Shown in pieces: positions 33,799 to 46,300 of a DNA stretch of 64,000 nucleotides. Both the position numbers and the translations under genes were made by a program. The notes below the pieces were generated by a model. That model was not told the origin of the DNA. It ran no database searches and saw only the letters and a list, made by a program, of their open reading frames with translations. This DNA comes from Uranotaenia lowii (Eukaryota > Arthropoda > Insecta > Diptera > Culicidae), in NCBI RefSeq assembly GCF_029784155.1, contig NC_073693.1:336800023-336864022 (forward strand), read 5' to 3'. Within the stretch, counting starts at the first letter, position 1. Each line of letters starts with the position of its first letter.

Positions 33799-34835
33799 AT
33801 GAGCTCCACTTTTATTAATTGTTCGAGAAAATGGGAAGCATTTTCCTGGAAAAGTGCAAAAATATCGCGTACTTTCCCCAACATTTCACTGAGTCAGAAG
33901 GTGAAAAAAGCTGGGTGGAAGTCGGTGGACAAAACTTTGGACCGAAAAGTAGTGCGTGCTAACGCCAGTAGCAAATCTGCTTCGGAACAGGATGTGGTCA
34001 AAAATTGGGATCTCTTTCCGCACCGTCCATTGTGCCCAGGTAAGTTTAAGCCTAAGGACATATTATAAGCAGAAGAAGCGGAGCCAAAAACAAGCTGCTT
34101 CTGTTTTTTCGATTCACCTTAAGTATGACTTGATTTCTTGAATGTTCCTATTTTTCCGACATATACAATCCTGCTTTATCTCAGTAAAACTGCCTGCATT
34201 CCCATTTTGTCTTAATTTATTTGGCTCAATCCTTATATAAAATTTTTAAGTTATTACAGCAATGTTCCACTGTGCTCCGGAATCATAGATGCGTATTACC
34301 CAAGTAGCAACTCTGGGGCAGTAATGCTAACTTCTAGTAGGTACCCAGGACTTTTTCTTCGGTGGTGTTTTTGAAACCGAAGCGAGGAGAGCAAAATCAG
34401 AACCTCAATGCGAAATAAGAATTATGGTGTTCGCTCTAATGCGTGTTTGTTCTTCGGAATGGAGAATGGAGCCGGTGAAGTAAATGAGAGTTTGAGGCCG
34501 ACGGTTAAAGGGGAGGGGGAGGGGCGTCGTGCCTATGATTTATTGCCGAACCAGAAACGGGTGCATGGGTGTCGTTTGTGTTCGTAGGCGAGCCTCCTTT
34601 AGGCGATGACGTCTTTCTGGATAATAACGACTACGACGACAACGACGAGTGGCTTTGGCAGCCATTTGCAGCAGTTTTTGAGGGCAAAGTTCTAATTTCT
34701 GAGTCACTTTCGAAGACCGACACGAGAAAGAGCAAAAAAAAAGAAAGACGTTACATTGTTCCCATGACTTACGACCCAGCAGAAAATATGGAAGCTGGGA
34801 ACGGAGAGGTTTATTTGTTTTTCCTCCAGCACTAA
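33799..34835 (+). CDS. Candidate spliced gene of unknown function, 5' exons
   Basis: Exon 1 runs from ATG 33799 to 34039 and ends at a strong donor (CCCAG|GTAAGT). Exon 2 starts at 34588 after TTCGTAG. The phase (one base carried over) fits and gives a continuous frame NWDLFPHRPLCPG-EPPLGDDVFLDNN with an Asp/Asn-rich patch and a basic KSKKKERR patch. Exon 2 either runs to the stop at 34833-34835 or ends earlier at GAG|GT (34808). Further open, protein-like segments on the same strand lie at 34854-34920 and about 35060-35255, and at 35356-35560 (with VLVGPGPWVLGAAAKGS and SVVPPSYRQFYRWMSN). Their joins are unresolved. I do not recognise the protein; there is no signal peptide or known domain. 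Confidence 0.35.
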
Positions 34836-35059
34836 GCTAATTCATTTATTCAGGGGCTAACAAGTGGGTACGGCAAAAGCTGTTCCTTCATTTCCAATCA
34901 TTGAGTAATCCGATTAGGTTGCCGTAAATCTTGACCATACATACGGTTCCGATTTTTTTCTTCTTCTGTTTGGTCCCGCTTCAGGCTGCAGGAATAGATT
35001 AAAATTGAATGGAAGCATTGGTGTAGGAAAATTTTTTCTGACATTATTGTGCTCTTTAC

Positions 35060-35560
35060 ACAAGGTACAAATCCAATTTATTGAATTGTAAAGTAACTCC
35101 TCAATTGAGTTTTAAAGATGACCGTTTCATCGAAATTCCATCGAATGGACCATCAATCAACTACTCCACTGCCCAAAAAAATCCAACCCTCGAACTACCG
35201 GCCATAAGTTCATCAGTTGAACCTGATTCGCAAGAAAGTGAAAAACCAACAACCGGTTGATTATCTTCGTATGCCGCTGAAAGGTCCAACGGAAAAGCAA
35301 CGAAAAAAAAAACAGAAGAAAAACAATCCAAAGAGAAATAAAAATTTCCATCAGGTATTGTTTCGACAAACATCAACCGCAAAGTTTCTGCTGACAGGGT
35401 CCTGGTTGGGCCTGGGCCTTGGGTCCTGGGAGCTGCGGCAAAAGGTTCCATCCTGTGGCAGGTTCCCGAAATTGGAACGGTTTCTGTTGTTCCACCCAGT
35501 TATCGTCAATTTTACCGGTGGATGAGCAACAGCTTTCTTATTCAAAGTGGTGGTTCGAGG
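35060..35560 (+). other. Protein-like open segments downstream of the candidate gene
   Basis: One frame reads SFKDDRFIEIPSNGPSINYS, followed by a Ser/Pro/Glu-rich stretch, to a stop near 35256. A later one after TTTCCATCAG (35355) reads INRKVSADRVLVGPGPWV onward to TAA near 35568. A GT at 35256 and the AG at 35354-35355 would join them in phase, but the donor (CCG|GTTGAT) is weak. They may be further exons of the gene starting at 33799. Confidence 0.25.
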
Positions 35561-36229
35561 TATTCTTAATATATTAACGAATGTTTTGGCAGAGATCAAG
35601 TTTTAAAGATATTTTCGAAGCAACAATATACATGATCATCTAAAAGATGCAATTTTGAACAAAGCACCGTACAAAAAATGCCAAACCAAACAATTAATGA
35701 AAAATGTTCGTGGTGTGACAAATATACGTCTATTTTTCGTAGAATTTTGCGGCATAATTGTCACCTACACTTTAGGGATCTACGGCTTTGAAGTAAAAAA
35801 AAATCTGCAAAACTGTGCCGAAACATCAAAATCTTTTTGTTATATGTGACAATTATGCTTCCAACGGCAGTATACTTTCTTTTAAATTGAATTTCAAAAT
35901 TATTCTAAAGCGAATTATTTTTATGGCATCTGAGCTTCTTGATTGTTTTGAGTATGGTTGAAGGTTGAAGGAGTTGCTCTTTAGAGAAAAAAAATAGTAG
36001 AGATCTTAAAAACAATAAATGAAACCATTAAAATTAAAAAAATGCCCCTTTTTGAAACGGGAGGAGTATCTAAATACAGGCAAATTTGTACATAATCAAA
36101 AAATTTGTCAAATTTCAAGAGAACACATGTATTTATTGAATATGAGAGTCTTCATACATTACAATTGGAAGCGTCTATCATTACAATATATCATTTTTAA
36201 TTTTGTGAAAACTTATAATAAATAAAAAT

Positions 36230-36790
36230 TTAATAAATCATTTCATTATATCGAAACGCTTACGTTTATCAATTTGTACCAAAAATTCCTTTTAGGATTG
36301 TTCAAATTTTGTAAAATTTTTGTTAATTTTGAAAAAGAACTCTTCGTTTTTGGGTTCTCAGAGGTTTGAAAAATTCTTAGAAATCATTCCCGGTCTCAAA
36401 AACGGCTACACACCAAATTCCACGTTAATAGATTCAGTAGTTTCCGAAAATTGTTCTTATTGTGTAAATTTTGGTTAATTTTGTATAGGAACCCCCTTTT
36501 TCGGACTTGGAGGGATTTGAAAGTGTGAGAAATTATTCTCGTTCTTAAAAACGGTACAGCAAACATCACATTGATCGGTTCAGTAGTTTCTGGAAATTAA
36601 TCGAAATCAAGTCACATTTTTTTAAATTTTGTATGGGAGCCCCTCTTCCTTTAAGTCGGAGTAGTTTGAAACCATTTCCGACTCCAAAATTTCATTCATA
36701 TCAAGTTTCATATTTATCGGTTTAGTAGTTTTTGAGTCAGTAGGAAACAGACAGACAGACAAACATTCATTTTCATTTATATTTATTAAA
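36230..36790 (+). repeat. Monomer-array element, diverged copy (3' part)
   Basis: Three monomers carry the phrases CGGTTTAGTAGTTT / CGGTTCAGTAGTTTC, TTTGTATGGGAGCCCCTC and TTTGAAA. They end in AGGAAACAGACAGACAGAC, ATTCATTTTCATTTATAT. It is the same family plan as 3230-5810 and 37573-39616. Positions 35600-36229 before it and 36791-37572 after it show nothing but AT-rich sequence. Confidence 0.55.
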
Positions 36791-37572
36791 GCACGATTTT
36801 AAAACTATACCAGAATAAAATCCAGACTAACGGACGAGGAACTTAGCATTTATTCGATCTGTTCAACACGCCAAACGTGAGCGTAAATTACAAAAAAAAA
36901 TCAACATGAAACTCTTTAACACATTTGATTTTCACCTCAATCACACAACTTATTATACTTATGCGTTATTATTGTTGAAAAACGTTAGCCCCATTAAAAT
37001 ATTTTCGCCTATTTTAACCACTTTTAATGTAAAAAATTCTTCAAAATTTGCAAAACGAGGAGCGCAAAAATTTAACGTGAAGTCCAATGCACGGATTACC
37101 TTGATCCCATAGATCCATATAGTTTTTCCTTCTTGAAAAAATGATAATTATGTAACCTTAAATGATATTTTGAACAAAAAAATATTAACCAAAGTTAGTT
37201 AAAAATTAAAAAGAAAAATTTGTTGATAATTTCAATATACTTAATGAATATGGTTGATCGTAGGACAAAAGTTGTGAGTTTTTCAGTGAAAAAAATGTGT
37301 TCAATAGGGTTAATAAATGCGAAAAAAGTGAGCATCTTTTTAACTTTTTTTTTCGATGTTCTTATAACCTAACTACAAATTTGATTCTCATTGAGATTAA
37401 TGAATCCATTTCCCGGCCATTTTCACGTTCCCGGGATTCGGGAAATCTGATAATTCTATTCACGGGAACTCCCGAGATCCCGGGGAAATTAAAATAGGTG
37501 ATTATAACTCCTTTTTACTGCATATGTTCGAAATTATTTTCTAAACTTACTTTTTTATCCTTATTATTTACT

Positions 37573-39550
37573 AGCTGACCCGGTGTGCTTTGCTACACCT
37601 TTTAAAATCGAATGATATTTTCAGAATTTATTCAAATTTTCATTGATTTGTTGGCATTATTTTAAATCAAAATATAACATAATTCATAAGTAACCGCTAT
37701 AAAATGAGAGCTGCAGCTGGAGTTTCGGATTGTACACAAAAATAACTTAAACTAATATTCTGAATCTTGATTTGTGTTAAAGATCTGATAATTTAAATCT
37801 GTTTCTTTAAGCTCCGCCCTAAAAAAAAGGGTTCCAAATAAATCGTACGCAAACAATCCAACTGATAAAATATGGTTGTTTTTGCTTGATATGTTCTGGA
37901 TTTATGCTAAAAAACTGATAAGAGATACCACCCCCCCCCCCTGTCCTTCCCTCCCCCTCCTGAATGAAGATCGTGATCTTTAATAATCATACCCATTTTT
38001 TTCGTTCCCAAAAATCTTTTTGTATCAAATAGTGTTCCATTGGTTGATAATTTTTAAAGCTTTACAACAAAATTTATATGGAACCCCCTCTTTTCTTCTC
38101 CTCTCTACACTGTAAAGCGTGAAGATCTATAACAATTGTAGAAACATATCTCGTAACCAAATACCTTTCTATGCCATATTTGTTTCCATTTGTTGGCTTC
38201 GTTAGCATAAATTGAGACCTTATGCTTAAAAAAATGTATTGGGTTCACCTCCTTCATTATATGTACCTACTCACTGAAAGGAGTTAAGTTTCGTCCATTC
38301 CTCGGATTTTGTAAAAAAAAAGTTAAATGTAAGCTTTCCTCTCCCTTCCTTTATTTTCAATTCTATCATCCCACTTCAAGAAAGGAATTGTTTGACATAA
38401 AAAAAATTCTCGTATTGAAATACCATCCCATGCTAAATTTGGTTTTATTTGCGATGTAAATTCTTGAGTTATGCATAAACTTGAAAGGAAGTACCAACCC
38501 CCTTCCATTCGCCCCATTGAATGGAGGGGTGAGAACTTAATATTCGTAAAAGTATTTTTTGTACTCAAAAAATTTTTGATACCAAATTTAATTTCATTTG
38601 CTCTATTAATTCTCAAGTTATGCAAAAAAAAAGTATGGTAGCCCCTCTTTCCCCTTTATATATTTCCGCTGAAAAAAGGTGGGGCTTCAATTTATAATGG
38701 AAAAATTTCTCGTATCCAAATACCCTCACATGCTAAATATGGTTCAAATTTGCTCGATCAGATATCCAGTTATACTGAAAATTGCAAGAAAATCTCTTCT
38801 CCCTCTTTACATCCACCTTTTTGAAGGATTGAGGTATACCAAATATTCAAAGAAACATTTCTCGTACCCAAATATCGTTCTATGCCAAATTTGGTTCCAT
38901 TTACTGTTTTAGTTCTTGAGTTATGCAATAAAAATTGTATGGAACTTTCCTCCCTCTTTCCTTTCTCCCCGCTGGAAGAAGGAAGGGGTCTCAAACAATC
39001 ATTAAAACATGTCACGTTCCCAAATATCCGCCCATGCCAAATTTGGTTCCATTTGCTTGATTAGTATTTGAGTTATGTAAAAATTAAAAAGAAGGCCCCT
39101 CCCCCCTTTATATCTCCCTACTGTAAAGAGGGAGGGGTCTCAAAAAGTCATAGAAATATTTTTCGTATCCAAATACCTTCCCATGCCAAATTCGGTCCCA
39201 TTTTCTTTATAAGTTTTTGGATAGTTTTCGAGTTATATGAAAAATTGTAAGGTAGCCCCCCTCCCCCCCTTCCTATCACCCCACTGAGAGGAGGGAGGGG
39301 TATCTTATATTCATTGAAATATTCCCCGTTCCCAAATACCACCACATGCCAAATTTGATACCATTTGCTTGATTGGTTCTCGAGTTATGCAAAAAATTGT
39401 CTTTTGTTTGAGAGGCCCCTCCTCCCCTTCCTGTTAGGGGGAGGGGTCTCAAACCATAATAGGAACCTTCCCCGGCCTCCAATACCCCCACCTGCCAAGT
39501 TTCACGTAAATCGGCTCAGTAGTTTCTGAGTCTATAGGGAACAGACAGAA

Positions 39551-39593
<43 letters not shown>

Positions 39594-39616
39594 AATTCAT
39601 TTTTATATATATAGAT
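37573..39616 (+). repeat. Monomer-array element, complete-looking copy
   Basis: It starts ACTAGCTGACCCGGTGTGCT and ends ATTCATTTTTATATATATAG. Inside are about ten diverged monomers of 120-180 bp, each with AAATTTGGTTCCATTTGCT, CTCGAGTTATGCAAAAA and a C-rich block followed by a G-rich block that can fold onto it (CCCACTG-AGAGGAGGGAGGGG type). A (GACA)n tract (39541-39592) precedes the end. No protein is encoded; open frames across it are accidental. The family is widespread in this window but I do not know its class. Confidence 0.7.
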
Positions 39617-42600
39617 TGTACAACCTATGAAACTAATCAAATATTTCAAAAATTCAGTAAGCAATCATTTATCCACAAAAAAAAACTTTTTTTCAAATTG
39701 TTACTATTTTTTACTATTCTACCAGATATCAAAATAAAAGGCTTTAAAATATATTTTTGAAGTTTAAGTTGAAATTAAAGTTGGAAAATAGGTGATTTTT
39801 AGAATAATCAATAAGAAACTGATAAAAAAAGAATTCCAAGTTTTGTTGGAAATTTTAAAAGCACAAAGCAAGTACAAATTTAGTAAACATTGCGAAAAGA
39901 TGTTCAGCTTTAAAGTTGCTGCTTCGAATCATTCTTCAAACTTTTTAAAGACTGATTCAAAAATTTTGACCGATTCAAAAAACTTTATATAATAAAAATA
40001 AACGAAAAGTTTGTGTTTTTTTTTTCTATAGAAGGATTTTAAGTTAAAAATTTCAAGCTCTGAAAGATTTGTCACTCTCAATTGAAACATTGGATTAAGC
40101 AAAGAACAGAAAGTAGAAACTAAATTTTTCTTATTTAAGATTTAGATTTAAAGGCTTATGTTTTCCGAACACAAAAATTTAAAATTGAAAGACAAAGACA
40201 CATTTATTTAAAACATTTCTAAAAATTTTATCAATTTTACTAAGTAAATTTATTTGAAAATTGAAACAAAATATTTGGATGAATAAGATATGAAGAAGAT
40301 TTTTTATAATAAAAACGTCTAATCATTATAAACACTTATTTCCAGAATTTAATTGATAACTCAAGGGAACAGCATTTGGGTGCCTGTATTTCATTGATTA
40401 ATTTCATATATTTTAACGTCCCGAACTCGAATCTATTGTCAAGTTTGTTCTATCGCCTTCAGTTTTAGTTATATGGAGGTTATAAGTTTTAAAATAAACA
40501 GGCTTTAAATGAATAACTAACTATCAAACCTACATTTAAGAAAAAATCTGATTCGGTTTTATGTTAAATCGTTCTATCAAGCAATAATATTTTGAAAATT
40601 ATGAGGCATGATCCAAAAAAGTTATATTCAAAATCTGGAGAGATATTATTATAATTATATCAGACATTACTGCCGAAAGTTGAAAAATTCTTGATTTCGT
40701 TTAACAAAATTGTGTATGCATTTAAAAATATGTTAAATAGAAATCATCATTATAGAAAATTTGTTGAATGAGGAAAAGTAAACAAGTAGAAAACTTCTAT
40801 AACTTTTTCCGCAAATCTCAAATTACTTGAAGTCTTGAGAAAAGTTAATTATTGATTTAAAACTTGTACTTTAAAATGATATGTTTTTGTTTTAAAGTAT
40901 TGTCAAAAAGTGGAAAAATTTCTTAAATGGTTTTAACCTATTTGCATAAATTATGTCAGTACCAGAAGTTGATGTGAAATTGTATATTTAGGATCAGGGC
41001 ACCTAAGTTTGTCAAAATACCTTTTAAATTCTTTACACTTCAAATTTTTTTATTGCAATGCAAATTTGGTGGGCTTGTATAATTTTTCAAAATCAGCTCT
41101 TTAAATGTGATACTGGGCATTTAAAAGAACAATAAACACAAAATAAAATTGAAACTGAAATTGTCACATGTGTATCTACACAAACGATTTTTTTTTCAAA
41201 ATCCTCAGCAACAAAGTAGAGGATATGAGTTTTAAATTTTTTTAATTGCTAATTATGTTGACAACTGTGAGTGGTAAACACCTGTAACATGGCTGGATTC
41301 TTGTTCATGTATGAAATTAGTATTCGATAAATTATTTGGAAGATAAAATTGTTTGTTTCAAACTCTGATTTTTTTTAGTAACATTTCTTAATTAAAACCC
41401 ATTCTAAAGACGAGGTAGGGTTTTTGTTTGTCATATTTAGCGTTCCAATACAAAAGGTTGATGACAACCGTAATCTACAATTTAAAATTAGTTTAAATTT
41501 TTGAACGTCATAGAGTGTCTTTAAATGAAATGTCTCAAGCCTATGGTAATTTTAGACTAAATTCCGCCAAATTTCTGTCTTGTTAACACTTATTTTTAAT
41601 AACCTTTCATCAAGTAATGTCCCGTTACTACGGTGAAAATTATACTTGGAAAAAATCTCCATGAGGGGGTTAAGTGTTTTGTTAAAGTCCATGATGAAAC
41701 AATGTTTAGAAAAAAAACTACGGCCTAAACAGGTAGAACATCAATTTTTCTCACTGACTATGGCCTATTTTTCCAAATTAGGTGGTGTATTTTTTCGAAA
41801 ATTCAGCTCGATTCCCGGGATTTCTACATCGTTTCTCAGAACTCGGGAATTCCCGAAATTATTTGATTCCGGAACGGACACTCAAATTGAGATTTTTTTT
41901 TAGAAAATCAGGACAATTCAGGACAATTCTAGAGTATTTAAAAAATCTGGACGGTCTCTCGGAAATCCAGACAAATCCTGAAAAATCGAACACTTGGCGC
42001 CTCTATTCGTGTCTCCCGTTTACTCGTTAATTGGTGTATATCGGTTGAAGTATATCTGTTATGTTAATCGAAAAGTTCAAGTAGTTACTAGCTGGCCAAG
42101 TATATACACGGATGCCGCAATACCTGAATAAATTTGTAACATTTAACATGTTGCAAATCTGCAACTAATTAGGTCGCTGATTCATTCCTTTCTCTACAGT
42201 TCACTTACATTGACACATTTTGAATTAACTTCATAACAGTTCAGACGATGTCATGATGCCGGGTATGGAATTTGGGAGCTTTTTGAATCATTTTTTCAAT
42301 CCATACTATGGTCAAACTGTGGTGAATCCGTGCACTTATGGTGTATTGTCTACATGCATTTTTATCACATTAAAAGCCGCGAAAAGCATACAACGAGAAA
42401 TTTGATATTTCAACATAAAATGAACAGATAATGAGAATTTCAAACTTTTGAGTTTATCGTATTGATTTTTTATCATATAATTCATAACTAGAATTTAAAA
42501 TTTTTGAAAACCGTTTAGCAAAACTCTATATACCTCACAATTGGCCTGGCCAGCAATATTTGGGAATTCTATGATTAACTACTTAAATTAGTAACCCTTA

Positions 42601-43334
42601 AAGTTTCTTCATAATGACCCAGATTGGTTGTTCCATCGATTACTTTCAAATATGAAGGTTGACTTTATGTTTCGGTTCGGTTTAAGTTCGAAATCTGTCA
42701 GTTTTTCTTGACCGGGCTTGCGTCGTCCGAAAATGTGTTTCATTTTTTTCTATTTTTTAATTTATAGAGGATTTTAACCAACATGGTCATGCGTCCTGAA
42801 AATGTGTTTCATGAAAGCGTGAATTGGGACCGACACAGAAACCGTTTTCGGACCGGTCATTCTGATAAACAGAAGAAAATTGGACCGATTTTCATACTTT
42901 TTTCCAGTCTGAAGAAATTATCACTTTGGTTTTGAAATTAATATTACTAAACAGAAAGCATTTTTTTAATCAAAACTCTATGATTCTCATATAATACAGT
43001 AATGAAGTCATAAGATCGTTTTTTTATATAAACTTTTCTAATAATCACCTGAGGTCTGTAGAACTAAGCATTTTAGTTATTTCAAAATGGGCTCTTAATA
43101 CATTTGAACTCATTGAATGAGCTATCTTTGTTGCCAAGCACTATTTGAATAAATATTATATAATTATTTTACTGATTCAATTTTTGCAGCTTGGGTCATA
43201 TAGACCCTTACCGATGCTTTAGGGTATTTTATGTCAATAATGTCAAACCAGATTTAATATACATAAGAATGGGTCTAAAATAGGCTAAAATATCACAAAA
43301 TAAAAATTCAAAATTTTGTTTATTAGTCAAAATT
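39617..43334. other. AT-rich sequence, no feature recognised
   Basis: I see no gene, TIR pair or tandem array here. Small clusters of CCCGGGA/TCCCGGG near 37420-37480 and 41810-41850 are noted elsewhere. Open frames are short and lysine/asparagine/phenylalanine-rich, as expected by chance at this composition. Confidence 0.5.
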
Positions 43335-46300
43335 TGTAAATTTTGTAAATTTTGTAAATTTTGAAAATTTTGAAAATTTTGTAAATCTTGTAAATTTTGT
43401 AAATTTTGTAAATTTTGTAAATTTTGTAAATTTTGTAAATTTTGTAAATTTTGTAAATTTTGAAAATTTTGAAAATTTTGTAAATTTTGTAAATCTTGTA
43501 AATTTTGTAAATTTTGTAAATTTTGTAAATTTTGTAAATTTTGTAAATTTTGTTAATTTTGTAAATTTTGTAAATTTTGTAAATTTTGTAAATTTTGTAA
43601 ATTTTGTAAATTTTGTAAATTTTGTAAATTTTGTAAATTTTGTAAATTTTGTAAATTTTGTAAATTTTGTAAATTTTGTAAATTTTGTAAATTTTGTAAA
43701 TTTTGTAAATTTTGTAAATTTTGTAAATTTTGTAAATTTTGTAAATTTTGTAAATTTTGTAAATTTTGTAAATTTTGTAAATTTTGTAAATTTTGTAAAT
43801 TTTGTAAATTTTGTAAATTTTGTAAATTTTGTAAATTTTGAAAACTTTGTAAATTTTGTAAATTTTCTAAATTTTCTAAATTTTCTAAATTTTCTAAATT
43901 TTGTTAATTTTGTAAATTTGGTAAATTTGGTAAATTTTTTAAATTTTGTAAATTTTGTAAATTTTGCAATCGGGATGAATAAACCTACTTGGTTTAAAAT
44001 CCCTGAGAAAAAAGGAAAAAAAAAGTAAATTTAGTAAATTTTGTAAATTTTGTAAATTTTGTAAATTTTGTAAATTTTGTAAATTTTGTAAATTTTGTAA
44101 ATTTTGTAAATTTTGTAAATTTTGTAAATTTTGTAAATTTTGTAAATTTTGTAAATTTTGTAAATTTTGTAAATTTTGTAAATTTTGTAAATTTTGTAAA
44201 TTTTGTAAATTTTGTAAATTTTGTAAATTTTGTAAATTTTGTAAATTTTGTAAATTTTGTAAATTTTGTAAATTTTGTAAATTTTGTAAATTTTGTAAAT
44301 TTTGTAAATTTTGTAAATTTTGTAAATTTTGTAAATTTTGTAAATTTTGTAAATTTTGTAAATTTTGTAAATTTTGTAAATTTTGTAAATTTTGTAAATT
44401 TTGTAAATTTTGTAAATTTTGTAAATTTTGTAAATTTTGTAAATTTTGTAAATTTTGTAAATTTTTTTGTAAATTTTGTAAATTTTGTAAATTTTGTAAA
44501 TTTTGTAAATTTGTAAATTTTGTAAATTTTGTAAATTTTGTAAATTTTGTAAATTTTGTAAATTTTGTAAATTTTGTAAATTTTGTAAATTTTGTAAATT
44601 TTTGTAAATTTTGTAAATTTTGTAAATTTTGTAAATTTTGTAAATTTTGTAAATTTTGTAAATTTTGTAAATTTGTAAATTTGTAAATTTTGTAAACTTG
44701 TAAATTTTGAAAATTTTGTAAATTTTGAAAATTTTGTAAATTTTGTAAATTTTGTAAATTTTGTAAATTTTGTAAATTTGTAAATTTTGTAAATTTTGTA
44801 AATTTGTAAATTTTGTAAATTTTGTAAATTTTGTAAATTTTGTAAATTTGTAAATTTTGTAAATTTGTAAATTTTGTAAATTTTGTAAATTTTGTAAATT
44901 TTGTAAATTTGAAAATTTTGAAATTTTGTAAATTTGTAAATTTTGTAAATTTTGTAAATTTTGTAAATTTTGTAAATTTTGTAAATTTTGTAAATTTTGT
45001 AAATTTTGTAAATTTTGTAAATTTTGTAAATTTTGTAAATTTTGTAAATTTTGTAAATTTTGTAAATTTGTAAATTTTGTAAATTTTGTAAATTTTGTAA
45101 ATTTTGTAAATTTTGTAAATTTTGCAAATTTTGTAAATTTTGTAAATTTTGTAAATTTTGTAAATTTTGTAAATTTTGTAAATTTTGTAAATTTTGTAAA
45201 TTTGTAAATTTTGTAAATTTTGTAAATTTTGTAAATTTTGTAAATTTTGTAAATTTTGTAAATTTTGTAAATTTGTAAATTTGTAAATTTTGTAAATTTT
45301 GTAAATTTTGTAAATTTTGTAAATTTTGTAAATTTTGTAAATTTTGTAAATTTTGTAAGTTTTGTAAATTTTGTAAATTTTGTAAATTTTGTAAATTTTG
45401 TAAATTTTGTAAATTTTGTAAATTTTGTAAATTTTGTAAATTTTGTAAATTTTGTAAATTTTGTAAATTTTGTAAATTTGTAAATTTTGTAATTTTGTAA
45501 ATTTTGTAAATTTGTAATTTTGTAAATTTTGTAAATTTTGTTAATTTTGTAAATTTTGTAAATTTTGTAAATTTTGTAAATTTTGTAAATTTTGTAAATT
45601 TTGTAATTTTGTAAATTTTGTAAATTTTGTAAATTTGTAAATTTTGTAAATTTTGTAAATTTTGTAAATTTTGTAAATTTTGTAAATTTTGTAAATTTTG
45701 TAAATTTTGTAAATTTTGTAAATTTTGTAAATTTTGTAAATTTGTAAATTTGTAAATTTTGTAAATTTGTAAATTTTGTAAATTTGTAAATTTTGTAAAT
45801 TTTGTAAATTTTGTAAATTTTGTAAATTTTGTAAATTTTGTAAATTTTGTAAATTTTGTAAATTTTGTAAATTTTGTAATTTTGTAAATTTTGTAAATTT
45901 TTGTAAATTTGTAAATTTTGTAAATTTTGTAAATTTGTAAATTTTGTAAATTTGTAAATTTTGTAAATTTTGTAAATTTTGTAAATTTTTGTAATTTTGT
46001 AAATTTTGTAAATTTTGTAAATTTTGTAAATTTTGTAAATTTTGTAAATTTTGTAAATTTTGTAAATTTTGTAAATTTGTAAATTTTGTAAATTTTGTAA
46101 ATTTGTAAATTTTGTAAATTTTGTAAATTTTGTAAATTTTGTAAATTTTGTAAATTTTGTAAATTTTGTAAATTTTGTAAATTTTGTAAATTTTGTAAAT
46201 TTTGTAATTTTTGTAATTTGTAAATTTGTAAATTTTGTAAATTTTGTAAATTTTGTAAATTTTGTAAATTTTGTAAATTTTGTAAATTTTGTAAATTTTG

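Noticed and set aside
43994..45127. 377-codon minus-strand frame of KFT/QNL/YKI repeats
   Set aside because: It is the same artefact within the GTAAATTTT array; frame changes follow the 8-bp units.
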